Assembly: GCF_013359865.1 (NCBI RefSeq)
Contig: NZ_JABMCE010000062.1
Coordinates: forward strand, 1-64,000
Length of the DNA: 64,000 nucleotides
Origin: Curtobacterium pusillum
GTDB lineage: Bacteria > Actinomycetota > Actinomycetes > Actinomycetales > Microbacteriaceae
Reading direction: 5' to 3'
The notes below the pieces were generated by a model. It saw only the letters and a list, made by a program, of their open reading frames with translations. It was not told where the DNA came from and searched no databases. The translations under genes and the position numbers were made by a program. Below, in pieces: positions 16,950 to 26,971 of this stretch (its first letter is position 1; the number at the start of each line of letters is the position of its first letter).

Positions 16950-17798
16950 CTACTTCGCCGCGGCGTCGATCTCGGTGATGACGTCCGTCAGCGTGTCGAC
17001 CTTCTTGCCGTTCACCAGGACGGTCGGCGTACCGAAGCCCTGCGTGCCCTGCAGGCTCTTGTCGGCGAGGACCGCGTTGGTGGACTTCGTAACCCAGCCC
17101 TTGAACCGTTCGTTCGACAGACACTCGGAGACGTTCGATCCGGTCGCACCGCCCGCCTTCACGAGCTTCGCGATCTGGGCGTCCGTCAGTCCCGACGTGC
17201 CCTCCTCCGGCTGGTTGTCGAAGAACTGCGTCTGGACGTCGAGGAACTTGTCCGGAGCGTAGTTCGCGACGCACATCGCGGCGTTGGCGGCACGGCTGGC
17301 GTAGCGCGAGTTCTGGTAGTTCCGGTCGAGGATCGACACCGGGTGGATCGCCAGCGTGGCATCGCCGGACTTCACCTTGTCGAGGATCTGGTCGGCGTAC
17401 GCGGCCTCGAACTGCTTGCAGACCGGGCAGGCCCAGTCGACGTACTCGGTCACCGCGACGGCGCCGTTCGCGTTCGACGTCGGGACCGGCGAGGCGGTGC
17501 CCTTCGCGGTCACGGCCTTCGTGGTCACCGGGGTGACCTTCCCGTCGCTGCCGGTGAACTGGATCGCGCCGGTGGCCATGTTCTTCGGCCCGGCTGCCGA
17601 TGCCGTGGGCTGGTTGTTGAGGTTCACCACCACGACGGCCACGATCACCGCGATCGCCACGATCGCGAGGCCGATGCCGCCCTGCAGGAACCACCTGTTG
17701 CGGCGCTTGCGGCGCTTCTCGGCCTCAGCGCGCTGCCGGGCGACGTCACGGGCGTGCTGACGACGCTCGTTCTTGGTCGGACGGTCGTTGTTGGTCAC
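16950..17798 (-). CDS. membrane-anchored DsbA-like thioredoxin protein (paralogue)
   Basis: The 282-residue protein has the same build as its convergent neighbour: basic N-terminus (about 8-35), membrane anchor (about 37-60) and an extracytoplasmic thioredoxin_4 domain. Its redox motif is CPVC (124-127) instead of CPYC, and the cis-proline region is FGTPTVLVNG. The shared AGPKNMA segment after the anchor marks the two as paralogues. The different dipeptide between the cysteines would change redox potential, so the pair may split oxidase and isomerase or reductase roles; this is inference. It starts about 20 bp upstream of ndk, on the same strand. Confidence 0.91.
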   Translation of the reverse strand: MTNNDRPTKNERRQHARDVARQRAEAEKRRKRRNRWFLQGGIGLAIVAIAVIVAVVVVNLNNQPTASAAGPKNMATGAIQFTGSDGKVTPVTTKAVTAKGTASPVPTSNANGAVAVTEYVDWACPVCKQFEAAYADQILDKVKSGDATLAIHPVSILDRNYQNSRYASRAANAAMCVANYAPDKFLDVQTQFFDNQPEEGTSGLTDAQIAKLVKAGGATGSNVSECLSNERFKGWVTKSTNAVLADKSLQGTQGFGTPTVLVNGKKVDTLTDVITEIDAAAK

Positions 17799-17816
17799 GA
17801 GTCGCTCCCCGCGGTC

Positions 17817-18236
17817 TCAGGCGAACCAGAGCGCGAGCTCGCGCGCCGACGACTCGGGGCTGTCCGAGCCGTGCACGAGGTTCTGCTGCACCTTGAGGCC
17901 CCAGTCACGACCGAGGTCGCCACGGATGGTGCCCGGTGCGGCCGAGGTCGGGTCGGTGGTGCCGGCGAGCGAGCGGAAGCCGGCGATCACGCCGTTGCCG
18001 GCGACGCGCACCGCGACGACCGGTCCGGACTGCATGAACTCGACGAGCGGCTCGAAGAACGGCTTGCCCTGGTGCTCCTCGTAGTGGGCGTCGAGCAGGT
18101 CACGGGGGGCCGTCAGCATCTTGAGGTCGACGATCTCGTAGCCCTTCGCCTCGATCCGGCGGAGGATCTCACCGGTGAGCTGGCGGGCGACGCCGTCGGG
18201 CTTGACGAGGACGAGGGTCTCTTCGAGGTCGGACAC
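17817..18236 (-). CDS. ndk: nucleoside diphosphate kinase
   Basis: The 139-residue enzyme moves the gamma phosphate of ATP to other nucleoside diphosphates. The phosphohistidine lies in NLVHGSDS (H122), and the N-terminal ETLVLVKPDGVARQLTGEIL is the family start. Length is that of the standard hexameric enzyme. The order ileS-folC-DUF4233-ndk on the minus strand is a usual actinobacterial arrangement, and ndk follows DUF4233 by 37 bp. Confidence 0.97.
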   Translation of the reverse strand: MSDLEETLVLVKPDGVARQLTGEILRRIEAKGYEIVDLKMLTAPRDLLDAHYEEHQGKPFFEPLVEFMQSGPVVAVRVAGNGVIAGFRSLAGTTDPTSAAPGTIRGDLGRDWGLKVQQNLVHGSDSPESSARELALWFA

Positions 18237-18273
18237 GCAGAACTCCTAGTGTGTTCGGGGTCGAACGGTGTGG

Positions 18274-18690
18274 TCAGTCCTCGCCCGGTGCGGCCCGTCG
18301 CGCGGCGTTCTGACGGTCGAGCTGACCGCCCTTGGCGAAGCAGAAGACCCACAGTGCCAGGAACACCACGGCGACCGCGAACATGAACGGCTCGATGAAC
18401 CCGGTGGCGAGGATGGCCGCCTGCAGCAGCCACCCGAACCATACACCGGCCCGGTTGCCCGTCAGGCGTGAGGCCAGCGCCAGCACGATCATCGCGCCGA
18501 TGCCGCCACCGAACGCGGCGGCCGGCGGCAGCGTGCCCTTGCCGAACACGACGAGCATCGGGAAGAAGAACATGATCGCCTCGAGGATGAGGGTGATCGA
18601 CAGCAGGCTCTCCTGCGCGCCGCGCTCCCGACGAGGCTTCCTGGTGCGCGGTGCGCGGGCCGGCCTGGAGGCGCGTGGTGCGTCGGTCAC
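18274..18690 (-). CDS. DUF4233 family membrane protein
   Basis: The 138-residue protein has a basic, proline/arginine-rich N-terminus and four hydrophobic segments between about 30 and 118. It belongs to DUF4233, a family regularly found between folC and ndk in actinobacteria; function unknown. The GTG start at 18690 overlaps the folC stop codon (GTGA), indicating coupled translation. The N-terminal RASRP is written by a copy of the dispersed element (18662-18675). Confidence 0.88.
   Translation of the reverse strand: MTDAPRASRPARAPRTRKPRRERGAQESLLSITLILEAIMFFFPMLVVFGKGTLPPAAAFGGGIGAMIVLALASRLTGNRAGVWFGWLLQAAILATGFIEPFMFAVAVVFLALWVFCFAKGGQLDRQNAARRAAPGED
18662..18675 (+). repeat. dispersed GGAGGCGCGG element, copy 4 (inside DUF4233 gene)
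   Basis: GGCCTGGAGGCGCG in plus reading lies near the 5' end of the DUF4233 gene, where the opposite strand encodes R-A-S-R-P in frame. Confidence 0.6.
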
Positions 18691-20132
18691 TTCGTCCCGC
18701 CTTCCGCGTGCACCAGGTCCATGACCTTGCCCACCATCACGATGGAGCCCGCCACGAGCACCATGGCGTCGTCCGCGTCGGCGTCGTCCGCGAGGTCGCG
18801 CGCCTCCTGCAGCGCGGCCTCGAGCGAGGGCTCGACGACGACCCGCTCGTCGCCGACCTCGTCGACGACGATGCGCGCGAAGGCGTCCGCGTCGAGCGCG
18901 CGGTCCCCCGGCGGCTGCGTGACGACGAACGTCGCGACGGTGTCCTTGAGCGCGCGGACGAAGCCGCGGGCGTCCTTGTCGCCGAGGATCCCGACGACGC
19001 CGACGACGTGGCCGGACGGGAACGCCGTCGGCAGGGCCTCGGCGAGGGCGCGGGCACCGTGCGGGTTGTGCGCGGCGTCGACGACCACGGTCGGGTCCTG
19101 CGCGATCGGCTGGAGCCGTCCGGGGCTGGTCGCGCCGGCGAGGCCCTCGGAGAGGACGTCCTCGTCGAGCGGCTGCGAGCCGCGGCCGAGGAAGGACTCC
19201 ACGGCGGCGATCGCGGCGGCGGCGTTGTGCGCCTGGTGCCGGCCGAAGAGCGGCAGGAACAGGTCGTCGTAGCGTCCCGCGACGCCCTGCACGGTGATGA
19301 GCTGCCCGCCGACGGCCGGTGTCACGTCGACGACGCTGAAGCCCACGTTCTCGACCGCGAGGGTCGACTCGGTGAGCTCGGCGGCGCGCTGGAGTTCGGC
19401 GAGCGCCTCCGGCGTCTGCGCGCTCGACACGACCGACGAGGACGGCTTGATGATGCCGGACTTGGTTCGCGCGATCTCGGCGACGGTGTTGCCGAGTTGC
19501 TTGGCGTGGTCGATGGCGATCGGCGTGAACACCTGGACCTGGCTCTGCACGACGTTGGTGGAGTCCCACTCGCCGCCCATGCCGACCTCGATCACGGCGA
19601 CGTCGACCGGCGCCTCGGCGAAGCACGCCAGGGCGAGGACGGTGAGCGCCTCGAAGAACGTCAGCGGGAGCTCGCCCTTGTCGGTGAGCTCCTGGTCGGT
19701 CATCTCCAGGATCGGGACGATGTCGTCCCAGTTCTCCACGAAGCGTTCGGCGGCGATGGGCGCGCCGTCGATGACGATGCGCTCCCGGATCGACACCAGG
19801 TGCGGGCTCGTCATGAGCCCGGTGCGGAGGCCGTGGGCGCGGACGATGCTCTCGGTCATCCGGGCTGTCGAGGTCTTGCCGTTCGTCCCGGTGAGGTGGA
19901 TCACCGGGTACGACAGGTGCGGGTCGCCGAGGAGCTCGACGGCGCGTCGGGTCGCGGACAGGCGGTGCTCGGGCGACTGCTCACCGATGCGGGCGTAGAG
20001 CGCCGCCTCGACCCGCTTGACCTCGTCGTCGTCCCCGCCGTAGGGCAGGGCCTCGCCGGGTCGGGTGTCGCCGGCCGGGCCGACGGGGATCTCGATGCCG
20101 TCCTCGGACGGGTCTTCGGGTTGATCGCTCAT
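18687..20132 (-). CDS. folC: folylpolyglutamate / dihydrofolate synthase
   Basis: The 481-residue Mur-ligase-like enzyme adds glutamate to dihydropteroate or tetrahydrofolates. The P-loop TGTNGKTST (81-89), the [12 protein letters not shown] block, TKSGIIKP, and [14 protein letters not shown] in the C-terminal domain are present. The first 35 residues are an acidic leader of low conservation. The ATG at 20132 overlaps the ileS stop codon (ATGA), so it is coupled to ileS. The frame remains open upstream through ileS, but that is a shadow. Confidence 0.95.
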   Translation of the reverse strand: MSDQPEDPSEDGIEIPVGPAGDTRPGEALPYGGDDDEVKRVEAALYARIGEQSPEHRLSATRRAVELLGDPHLSYPVIHLTGTNGKTSTARMTESIVRAHGLRTGLMTSPHLVSIRERIVIDGAPIAAERFVENWDDIVPILEMTDQELTDKGELPLTFFEALTVLALACFAEAPVDVAVIEVGMGGEWDSTNVVQSQVQVFTPIAIDHAKQLGNTVAEIARTKSGIIKPSSSVVSSAQTPEALAELQRAAELTESTLAVENVGFSVVDVTPAVGGQLITVQGVAGRYDDLFLPLFGRHQAHNAAAAIAAVESFLGRGSQPLDEDVLSEGLAGATSPGRLQPIAQDPTVVVDAAHNPHGARALAEALPTAFPSGHVVGVVGILGDKDARGFVRALKDTVATFVVTQPPGDRALDADAFARIVVDEVGDERVVVEPSLEAALQEARDLADDADADDAMVLVAGSIVMVGKVMDLVHAEGGTK

Positions 20133-23100
20133 GCGCGTGCCACCTCCACGGACACCTTCGCACCGTCGCCGACGTCGGTGCCCTCGCTCTGCGCGAACTC
20201 GGCGGTCTCGACCTCGACGCTGGTCGACAGGGTCTCCCCGCCGATGAGCCGCTCGTGCGTGCGGACGGCGTCCACGGCGTCGGCGGAGACCCGCAGACGC
20301 AGGGCGATGCGGTCGCTCACGTCGAGGTCGGCGTCGCGGCGGGCCTGCTGCACGGCGCGGACGACGTCGCGGGCGAGCCCCTCGGCCTCGAGCTCGGGCG
20401 TGGTCACGGTGTCGAGCACCGCGAAGCCGCCGCCGTCCAGGAACGCCACGGCGACGCTGTCGTCCGCGACGGTGAGGTCGAGCGTGTACTCGCCCTCGAC
20501 GAGGTCGACACCGCCGACGGTGACGCCGGTGTCCGTCGCCGTCCAGTCGCCCTTCTTCGCGGCCGGGATCACCTGCTGCACCTGCTTGCCGATGCGGGGT
20601 CCGGCGGCGCGGGCGTTGACCGTGAGCTTCCGTTCGATGCCGTAGCGGCCGAGCGAGGACTCCTCCTGCGGTTCGAGGACGACCTGCTTGACGTTGAGCT
20701 CGTCGCGGAGGATGTCCGCGAAGGGCTCGACCGCTGTCGGGTCCGGCACGACGAGCGTCAGGGTCGCGAGCGGCAGACGGACGCGCTTGCCCGTCGACTT
20801 GCGGAGCGCGAGCCCCTTCGAGGCGACGTCGCGCACCCGGTCCATCGCGTCCACGAGGGCGTCGTCGGCCGGGAACTCCTCCGCCGACGGGAAGTCCTCG
20901 AGGTGCACGCTGCGACCGCCGGTGAGGCCCTTCCAGACCTCCTCGGTGACGAGCGGCGCGAGGGGTGCGGCGACGCGGGTGAGCGTCTCGAGCACGGTGT
21001 ACAGCGTGTCGAACGCGACCTGCGCCTCCGGCGACGACTCCGCACCGGCCCAGAACTTGTCGCGCGACCGGCGCACGTACCAGTTCGTGAGCACGTCGGC
21101 GAAGTCCCGCACGGCGAGGGCCGCGAGCGGGGTGTCGAGCGCGTCGAGGTGTGTGGTGACGTCCTCGACGAGCACCCGGGTCTTCGCGAGCAGGTACCGG
21201 TCGAGCACGTCCGTGGAGTCCGTCCGGCGCTGGGCGCGGTAGCCCGACTCCCCCGAGGCGTTCGCGTACAGGGTGAAGAAGTAGTACGTGGACCAGAGCG
21301 GGAGCAGGAACTCGCGGACGCCCTGACGGATCCCCTCCTCGGTGACGACGAGGTTGCCGCCGCGGATCACCGACGAGGACATCAGGAACCAGCGCATCGC
21401 GTCCGCGCCGTCGCGGTCGAACACCTCCGACACGTCGGGGTAGTTCCGGAGCGACTTCGACATCTTCTGACCGTCCGACCCGAGCACGATGCCGTGGCTG
21501 ATGACGTTCTTGAACGCCGGACGGTCGAACAGTGCGGTGGAGAGCACGTGCATGACGTAGAACCAGCCGCGGGTCTGCCCGATGTACTCGACGATGAAGT
21601 CGGCCGGGTTGTGCGACTCGAACCACTCGCGGTTCTCGAACGGGTAGTGCACCTGCGCGTACGGCATCGAACCGGAGTCGAACCACACGTCGAACACGTC
21701 GGTGATGCGGCGCATGGTCGACTTCCCGGTGGGGTCGTCGGGGTTCGGTCGGGTGAGGTCGTCGATGAACGGGCGGTGCAGGTCGACCTCACCGTCACCG
21801 TTCACCGGCAGCCGCCCGAAGTCCCGCTCGATCTCCTCGAGCGAGCCGTACACGTCCTGCCGCGGGTACGACGGGTCGTCCGACTGCCACACCGGGATGG
21901 GCGTGCCGAAGTACCGGTTGCGGGACACCGACCAGTCGATGGCGTTCCCGACCCACTTGCCGAACTGGCCGTCCTTCACGTTCTCCGGGACCCAGTTGAT
22001 GTCCTGGTTCAGCTCCCCCATCCGGTCGCGGAACTCGGTCACGCGGACGAACCACGACGAGACGGCCTTGTAGATGAGGGGCTTCCGGCAGCGCCAGCAG
22101 TGCGGGTAGCTGTGCTCGTACGACGCCTGGCGGAGGAGCCGTCCGGCGTCCCGCACCGCCTTCGTCAGCGGCTTGTTCGCGTCCGACCAGAGCTGCCCGG
22201 CGACGAGCGGGAACTGTGACGTGAACACGCCGCCCTCGTCCAGGGAGAGCACGACGGGGATGCCTGCAGCGGCGCAGACCTCCTGGTCGTCGGCGCCGTA
22301 GGCCGGCGCCTGGTGCACGATGCCGGTACCCTCGCCGGTCTCGACGTAGTCGGCGACGAGGATCCGCCAGGCGTTGTCCATCCCCTCGACGTCCGCGAGG
22401 AAGTCGAACAGGCGCTCGTACTCGACGCCGTCGAGCTCGGCGCCCGCCAGGGTGCGGACGACCGCGGCAGCGGCGTCCTCCGGCGTCTCGTAGCCGAGGT
22501 CCTTCGCGTAGGCGGCCACGGTGTCCGAAGCCAGCATGTAGGAGACGGAACCGGCGGCACCACCGTCAGCCGCGCCTCCAGGCCCGGCCGGCAGCACCAC
22601 GTACGAGACCGCCGGCCCGACCGCCAGCGCGGCGTTCGTCGGCAGGGTCCAGGGGGTCGTCGTCCAGGCGAGCGCCCGCACGCCGACCAGCTCGAGCGCT
22701 TCCGCTCGCGAGCCGCGCAGCGGGAACGACACCGTGACGGACTGATCCTGGCGCATCGTGTAGACGTCGTCGTCCATGCGCAGCTCGTGGTTCGACAGCG
22801 GGGTCTGGTCGTTCCAGCAGTACGGCAGGACCCGGAAGCCCTCGTACGCCAGACCCTTGTCCCACAGCTGCTTCCACGCCCAGAGCACGCTCTCCATGAA
22901 CGTCACGTCGAGGGTCTTGTAGTCGTTCTCGAAGTCGACCCAGCGCGCCTGGCGCGTCACGTACTGCTGCCACTCGTCGGTGTACTGCAGGACGCTCTTC
23001 TTCGCGGCCGCGTTGAAGACGTCGACGCCCATCTCGTCGATCTCGTGCTTCTCGGTGATGCCGAGCTGCCGCATCGCCTCGAGCTCGGCGGGCAGACCGT

Positions 23101-23383
23101 GCGTGTCCCAGCCGAAGCGGCGGTGCACCTGCTTGCCGCGCATGGTCTGGTAGCGCGGGAAGACGTCCTTCGCGTACCCGGTCAGCAGGTGCCCGTAGTG
23201 CGGCAGGCCGTTCGCGAACGGCGGGCCGTCGTAGAAGGTCCACTCCGGGCAGCCCTCACGCTGGTCGACCGAGGCCTGGAACGTGCCGTCGCCCTTCCAG
23301 AAGGCGAGGATGCCCTGCTCGACGGCGGGGAACGACGGAGACGGGGTGACTCCGTCGTTGCTGGAGTTGAGCGGGTACGGCAC
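20129..23383 (-). CDS. ileS: isoleucyl-tRNA synthetase
   Basis: The 1084-residue class I synthetase charges tRNA-Ile. It has the HIGH-type motif HYGH (62-65), the KMSKS motif (640-644), and the large CP1 editing domain between them. Length and sequence style suit the eukaryote-like IleRS of actinobacteria. The GTG at 23383 is chosen because an AGGAG Shine-Dalgarno lies 6 nt upstream, placed to be masked by the T-box leader. Around residues 265-275 a glycine/alanine-rich insert ([11 protein letters not shown]) is encoded by a copy of the dispersed element, in the editing domain region. Confidence 0.96.
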   Translation of the reverse strand: MPYPLNSSNDGVTPSPSFPAVEQGILAFWKGDGTFQASVDQREGCPEWTFYDGPPFANGLPHYGHLLTGYAKDVFPRYQTMRGKQVHRRFGWDTHGLPAELEAMRQLGITEKHEIDEMGVDVFNAAAKKSVLQYTDEWQQYVTRQARWVDFENDYKTLDVTFMESVLWAWKQLWDKGLAYEGFRVLPYCWNDQTPLSNHELRMDDDVYTMRQDQSVTVSFPLRGSRAEALELVGVRALAWTTTPWTLPTNAALAVGPAVSYVVLPAGPGGAADGGAAGSVSYMLASDTVAAYAKDLGYETPEDAAAAVVRTLAGAELDGVEYERLFDFLADVEGMDNAWRILVADYVETGEGTGIVHQAPAYGADDQEVCAAAGIPVVLSLDEGGVFTSQFPLVAGQLWSDANKPLTKAVRDAGRLLRQASYEHSYPHCWRCRKPLIYKAVSSWFVRVTEFRDRMGELNQDINWVPENVKDGQFGKWVGNAIDWSVSRNRYFGTPIPVWQSDDPSYPRQDVYGSLEEIERDFGRLPVNGDGEVDLHRPFIDDLTRPNPDDPTGKSTMRRITDVFDVWFDSGSMPYAQVHYPFENREWFESHNPADFIVEYIGQTRGWFYVMHVLSTALFDRPAFKNVISHGIVLGSDGQKMSKSLRNYPDVSEVFDRDGADAMRWFLMSSSVIRGGNLVVTEEGIRQGVREFLLPLWSTYYFFTLYANASGESGYRAQRRTDSTDVLDRYLLAKTRVLVEDVTTHLDALDTPLAALAVRDFADVLTNWYVRRSRDKFWAGAESSPEAQVAFDTLYTVLETLTRVAAPLAPLVTEEVWKGLTGGRSVHLEDFPSAEEFPADDALVDAMDRVRDVASKGLALRKSTGKRVRLPLATLTLVVPDPTAVEPFADILRDELNVKQVVLEPQEESSLGRYGIERKLTVNARAAGPRIGKQVQQVIPAAKKGDWTATDTGVTVGGVDLVEGEYTLDLTVADDSVAVAFLDGGGFAVLDTVTTPELEAEGLARDVVRAVQQARRDADLDVSDRIALRLRVSADAVDAVRTHERLIGGETLSTSVEVETAEFAQSEGTDVGDGAKVSVEVARA
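22570..22584 (-). repeat. dispersed GGAGGCGCGG element, copy 5 (inside ileS)
   Basis: CCGCGCCTCCAGGCC in plus reading. On the coding strand it reads G-P-G-G-A-A within a Gly/Ala-rich insert of the editing domain, in frame. Confidence 0.65.
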
Positions 23384-23598
23384 CGGGGGCTCCTGTGGGT
23401 CGCTGACTGGACTGTCCACGAGGACGGAGCATGCTCCGCGGTACCACCTCGCTTGCCGCGGGACAGCGCCCACGACCGCTCGTGTTCGGGGATCGCGCGG
23501 CCCGGTCCGCCCGGTTCTACTGACGGCCCGGCAGTGACTGGCACCGCGGTCCGCGTTCTTCCGGAGGCTCACCGGTGATGGCCGGTTCGACGCCTGTG
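23384..23598 (-). promoter_or_regulatory. T-box riboswitch leader of ileS
   Basis: The minus-strand leader carries the T-box core AGGTGGTACCGCG (23437-23449), which contains the UGGU that pairs with the uncharged tRNA acceptor end. An isoleucine codon ATC (23577-23579) lies in a short stem I region near the 5' end, a plausible specifier. The ileS Shine-Dalgarno follows about 45 nt after the T-box core, and there is no terminator U-tract. This matches the actinobacterial translational ileS T-boxes, where uncharged tRNA-Ile frees the ribosome site. A -10 TAAACT (23605-23610 on the plus strand as AGTTTA) places the start near 23598. Confidence 0.9.
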
Positions 23599-23633
23599 TG
23601 CACGAGTTTAGCGGACGGGAGCATGCTGGAGCG

Positions 23634-24677
23634 ATGCCCTCGTCCGACGCCGCCCCTGCGCAGCAGGAGCGTCCCGAATCCCTGCTCACCGTCGTCATCG
23701 CGTTCGGCGCGAACCTGCTCGTCGCGATCGCCAAGACGGTCGCGTCCCTGATCTCCGGATCGGCGTCGATGGTCGCGGAGGCCGCGCACTCGTGGGCGGA
23801 CACCGGGAACGAGGTGTTCCTGCTCGTCGCCGAACGCCGGGGTGCCCGGAAGCGCGACACCGCGCACCCGCTCGGCTACGGCCGCGAGACCTACATCTGG
23901 TCGATGTTCGCCGCCTTCGGACTGTTCACCGCCGGGGCCATCGTGTCGATCTACCACGGCATCACCGAGCTCGGGGACACCGGGCCGGCGGAGGACGTCC
24001 TGCTGAACTACATCGTGCTCGCGGTGTCGTTCTGCCTCGAGGGCACGAGCTTCCTGCAGGCGTACCGGCAGGCGCACGGGGCGGCGACGAAGCGGCGCGT
24101 GCCCGTGCTCCGGCACGTGCTGGAGTCGTCCAACCCGACGCTGCGGGCGGTGTTCGCCGAGGACGCCGCAGCGCTCGTCGGCCTCGTCGTCGCGTTCCTC
24201 GGGGTGTTCCTGCACCAGGTCACCGGACTGGCGGTCTTCGACGCGGTCGGCTCCATCGCGATCGGCGTCCTGCTCGGCGTCGTCGCGGTCGTCCTCATCG
24301 ACCGCAACCGCCGGTTCCTGCTCGGCGAGAGCACGTCCCCGGAGCTCGAGGACGCCGTGCTCGTCGAACTGCTCGGCCGGGAGCAGATCGAACGGGTGAC
24401 GTACCTGCACCTGGAGTTCGTCGGGCCGTCCCGGGTGTACCTCGTCGCTGCCGTCGACCTCACCGGGAACGAGAACGAGGAGCACGTCGCCGTCCGCCTC
24501 CGCGACGTCGAGCGGTCCCTCGAGGAGAGCGAGTACATCGAGGAGGCCGTCCTGACGCTGAGCTACCCGGGCGACGAGTCGCTCGTGCCGACCGGCGGGG
24601 AGGTCCCCGAGGTCGTCCGGGACGGCACCGTGGAGGACGTCGCGTCGGGCGGTGCGGGCGCGCTCCGCCCCGACTGA
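23634..24677 (+). CDS. cation diffusion facilitator family transporter
   Basis: The 347-residue membrane protein belongs to the CDF family, which exports divalent metals such as zinc or iron by proton exchange. The transmembrane region covers about 20-230. [20 protein letters not shown] carries the conserved histidine and aspartate of the metal site on helix 2, and [11 protein letters not shown] the partner aspartate on helix 5. A cytoplasmic domain follows (about 235-320). Start ATG at 23634 with GGAG upstream. It diverges from the ileS leader and converges on a TetR gene. Metal specificity cannot be told. Confidence 0.92.
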   Translation: MPSSDAAPAQQERPESLLTVVIAFGANLLVAIAKTVASLISGSASMVAEAAHSWADTGNEVFLLVAERRGARKRDTAHPLGYGRETYIWSMFAAFGLFTAGAIVSIYHGITELGDTGPAEDVLLNYIVLAVSFCLEGTSFLQAYRQAHGAATKRRVPVLRHVLESSNPTLRAVFAEDAAALVGLVVAFLGVFLHQVTGLAVFDAVGSIAIGVLLGVVAVVLIDRNRRFLLGESTSPELEDAVLVELLGREQIERVTYLHLEFVGPSRVYLVAAVDLTGNENEEHVAVRLRDVERSLEESEYIEEAVLTLSYPGDESLVPTGGEVPEVVRDGTVEDVASGGAGALRPD

Positions 24678-24704
24678 GCACCCCGAGCGGCGGCCGTACC
24701 CCGC

Positions 24705-25304
24705 TCAGTGCGCGTCGAGTCCCGACGCCACGGGGGTGAGCGCGGCACCGACGTACTCGACGAGCGGACGACGTCCGACCCCGTCCGCCACCCACACCCC
24801 GAACGCGGCGGCGGCCGCCCCGAGCATCGCGCCGGACACGGTCTGCGGCCAGAGCGCCGTCGGCCGCTCCCCCGTCCGGCTCGCCACGAACGCCGCGACG
24901 GCCGCGTGCTGCGCCATCACCCGGGTGGCCACGCTGGCGACGAGCTCGGGCCCGATGCCCATCACCTCGGCCTGGGCGATCGCCCACGGCACCCGGTCGG
25001 GATCGTGGGCACGGGCGGCGGCGAGCAGAGCCTCTTCGACCGCGCGGACGCCCGACGTCTCAGCGGACTGCTCGAGCAGCGCGGGCAGCGAGGCGACCGC
25101 GGCGTCGAGGTCGAGCCACAGCACGTCCGACTTCGCCGTGAAGTAGTTGAAGAACGTCGCGCGGCTCACCCCGGCCCGGGCGGCGATCTGGTCGACCGTC
25201 GTCCGGCCGTAGCCCTGTTCGAGGAACAGTTCGGCCGCGGCATCGGCGAGCACCTCGGCGCTCGAGCGTCGGGGTCGGCCACCACGGCGCATCGGTTCGT
25301 CCAT
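24705..25304 (-). CDS. TetR family transcriptional regulator
   Basis: The 199-residue regulator has the TetR helix-turn-helix (about 15-60; TTVDQIAARAGVSRATFFNYF) and a variable all-helical ligand domain. It is divergent from the peptide-type ABC importer, with only 31 bp between the two start codons, so it very likely controls that operon and itself from the same small region. The ligand is unknown. It converges on the cation-efflux gene with a 27-bp gap. Confidence 0.9.
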   Translation of the reverse strand: MDEPMRRGGRPRRSSAEVLADAAAELFLEQGYGRTTVDQIAARAGVSRATFFNYFTAKSDVLWLDLDAAVASLPALLEQSAETSGVRAVEEALLAAARAHDPDRVPWAIAQAEVMGIGPELVASVATRVMAQHAAVAAFVASRTGERPTALWPQTVSGAMLGAAAAAFGVWVADGVGRRPLVEYVGAALTPVASGLDAH

Positions 25305-25335
25305 GGCCCCAGTAAACCGCTAGACTCGTCCAGCC

Positions 25336-26967
25336 ATGATCTTGGACTCAGTACAGAAACGCGTGACCGCTGTCGCCGGCGCTGCCACGCTCCTCCTCGT
25401 GCTCGCCGGCTGCACCGGTGGCGGCACCGCGAGCTCGAGCAGCACTCCGGTCGACGGTGGCACGCTCGTCTACGCGTCCGGCGACGCCGAGCCGACCTGC
25501 CTGGACCCGCACGTCGGCGGCAACTACCCGCAGGCGCTGCTCTCCAGCCAGTACGTCGAGGAGCTCACCGCGCTCGACGACGGCAAGCCGGTACCCGCAC
25601 TCGCGAAGTCGTGGACGACGAGCGACGACGGGAAGACGCTGACGTTCACGCTCCGCGACGACGTCACCTTCACCGACGGCACCCCGTTCGACGCCGCAGC
25701 GGTCGTGGCCAACATCGAGCACGTGCAGGACCCGGCGACGGCGTCGAGCACGGGCTACCTCGCCCTGCAGTCGATCACGAAGGCCACCGCGACCGACGAC
25801 CACACCGTGACGCTGACGCTGGGCCGTCCAGACAGCGCCCTGCTCGAGTCGTTCTCGCAGCCCTGGGTCGGCATGGAGTCCCCGAAGGCGCTCCAGCGTC
25901 CGCAGGCGACCAACTGCGAGTCCCCCGTCGGCACCGGTCCGTTCGAGGTCACCGGGTGGAAGCACGGCGACCGCGTGACCCTCACGAAGAACGCGCACTA
26001 CACGCCGCTGGCCGGCAGCTCCACGAAGCCCCGGCTCTCCGGCATCACGTGGCGGTTCCTGCCCGACTCGACCTCGCGGTACGCGGCGCTGCAGTCCGGT
26101 CAGGTCGACGTCATCGACAACGCCCAGCCCGATCAGCTGAAGGCGGCGTCCTCGAAGAGCTCGATCCGCGACCTCGACGCCCCGCGCCCCGGAGCGTCCA
26201 ACCGCCTCGAGCTGAACTCCGGCCACGGGGTGTTCCGCGACGAGGCCGTCCGCAAGGCGTTCATCGCGGGCGCCGAGATCGACCCCGGCATCCGGTCGCT
26301 CTTCCTGGGCACCGCGAAGCGCTCGTACTCGGTGCTCTCCAGCGTCGAGCCGTACGCCTACTCCGACAAGAGCCTGTTCGGGTACTCCCCGACGAAGGCG
26401 AAGAAGCTCCTCGACGACGCCGGCTGGAAGGTCGGCTCCGACGGGATCCGCGAGAAGGACGGCCAGCAGCTGACCGTCACGTTCCCGGTGTCGACGAACC
26501 AGTCGGTGCCCGCCGAGCGCAGCCTCTTCCAGCAGATCCAGGCGTCCGAGAAGGCCGTCGGGTTCAAGGTCGTGCTGAAGGAACTCGATCTCTCGAGCTG
26601 GTACGCGGCCCTCGCGGCGAACCAGTACGACGTCGTCAGCGCCCCGTACACGAAGGTCGGCGCGGACGTCCTCCGCATCCTGTACGACAGCGCGAGCATC
26701 GAGCCGGCACCCTCCGGGTACTTCGCGAACCTCGCACAGCTCGACGACCCGGAGCTCGACGACCTGCTCGAGCGGGCCGCGCGGACGTCCGACAGCTCGG
26801 AGCGCGGGGACCTGTACGAGCAGGCGCAGAAGACCATCCTCGGAAGCGGCACCGTGCTCCCGCTCTACGACCAGCAGAACCACTTCCTGCTGCGTTCGAG
26901 CGTGCACGGCGTGCAGACCACGGCGGTGTCCACGCCGTGGTTCGGCACGGCCTGGATCGACCGCTGA
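25336..26967 (+). CDS. peptide/nickel-type ABC transporter substrate-binding lipoprotein
   Basis: The 543-residue extracytoplasmic solute-binding protein (family 5) has a lipoprotein signal with lipobox LAGC (cysteine at about 26). The family 5 body shows GGTLVYASGDAEPTCLDPHVGGNY near the mature start, ALAKSWTTSDDGKTLTFTLRDDVTFTDGTPFDA, and GTGPFEV. It should deliver a peptide or similar ligand to the permeases downstream. TAGACT (25321-25326) ends 9 nt before the ATG and there is no Shine-Dalgarno, so the transcript has almost no leader. It is the first gene of a four-gene operon. Confidence 0.93.
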   Translation: MILDSVQKRVTAVAGAATLLLVLAGCTGGGTASSSSTPVDGGTLVYASGDAEPTCLDPHVGGNYPQALLSSQYVEELTALDDGKPVPALAKSWTTSDDGKTLTFTLRDDVTFTDGTPFDAAAVVANIEHVQDPATASSTGYLALQSITKATATDDHTVTLTLGRPDSALLESFSQPWVGMESPKALQRPQATNCESPVGTGPFEVTGWKHGDRVTLTKNAHYTPLAGSSTKPRLSGITWRFLPDSTSRYAALQSGQVDVIDNAQPDQLKAASSKSSIRDLDAPRPGASNRLELNSGHGVFRDEAVRKAFIAGAEIDPGIRSLFLGTAKRSYSVLSSVEPYAYSDKSLFGYSPTKAKKLLDDAGWKVGSDGIREKDGQQLTVTFPVSTNQSVPAERSLFQQIQASEKAVGFKVVLKELDLSSWYAALAANQYDVVSAPYTKVGADVLRILYDSASIEPAPSGYFANLAQLDDPELDDLLERAARTSDSSERGDLYEQAQKTILGSGTVLPLYDQQNHFLLRSSVHGVQTTAVSTPWFGTAWIDR

Positions 26968-26971
26968 CACG

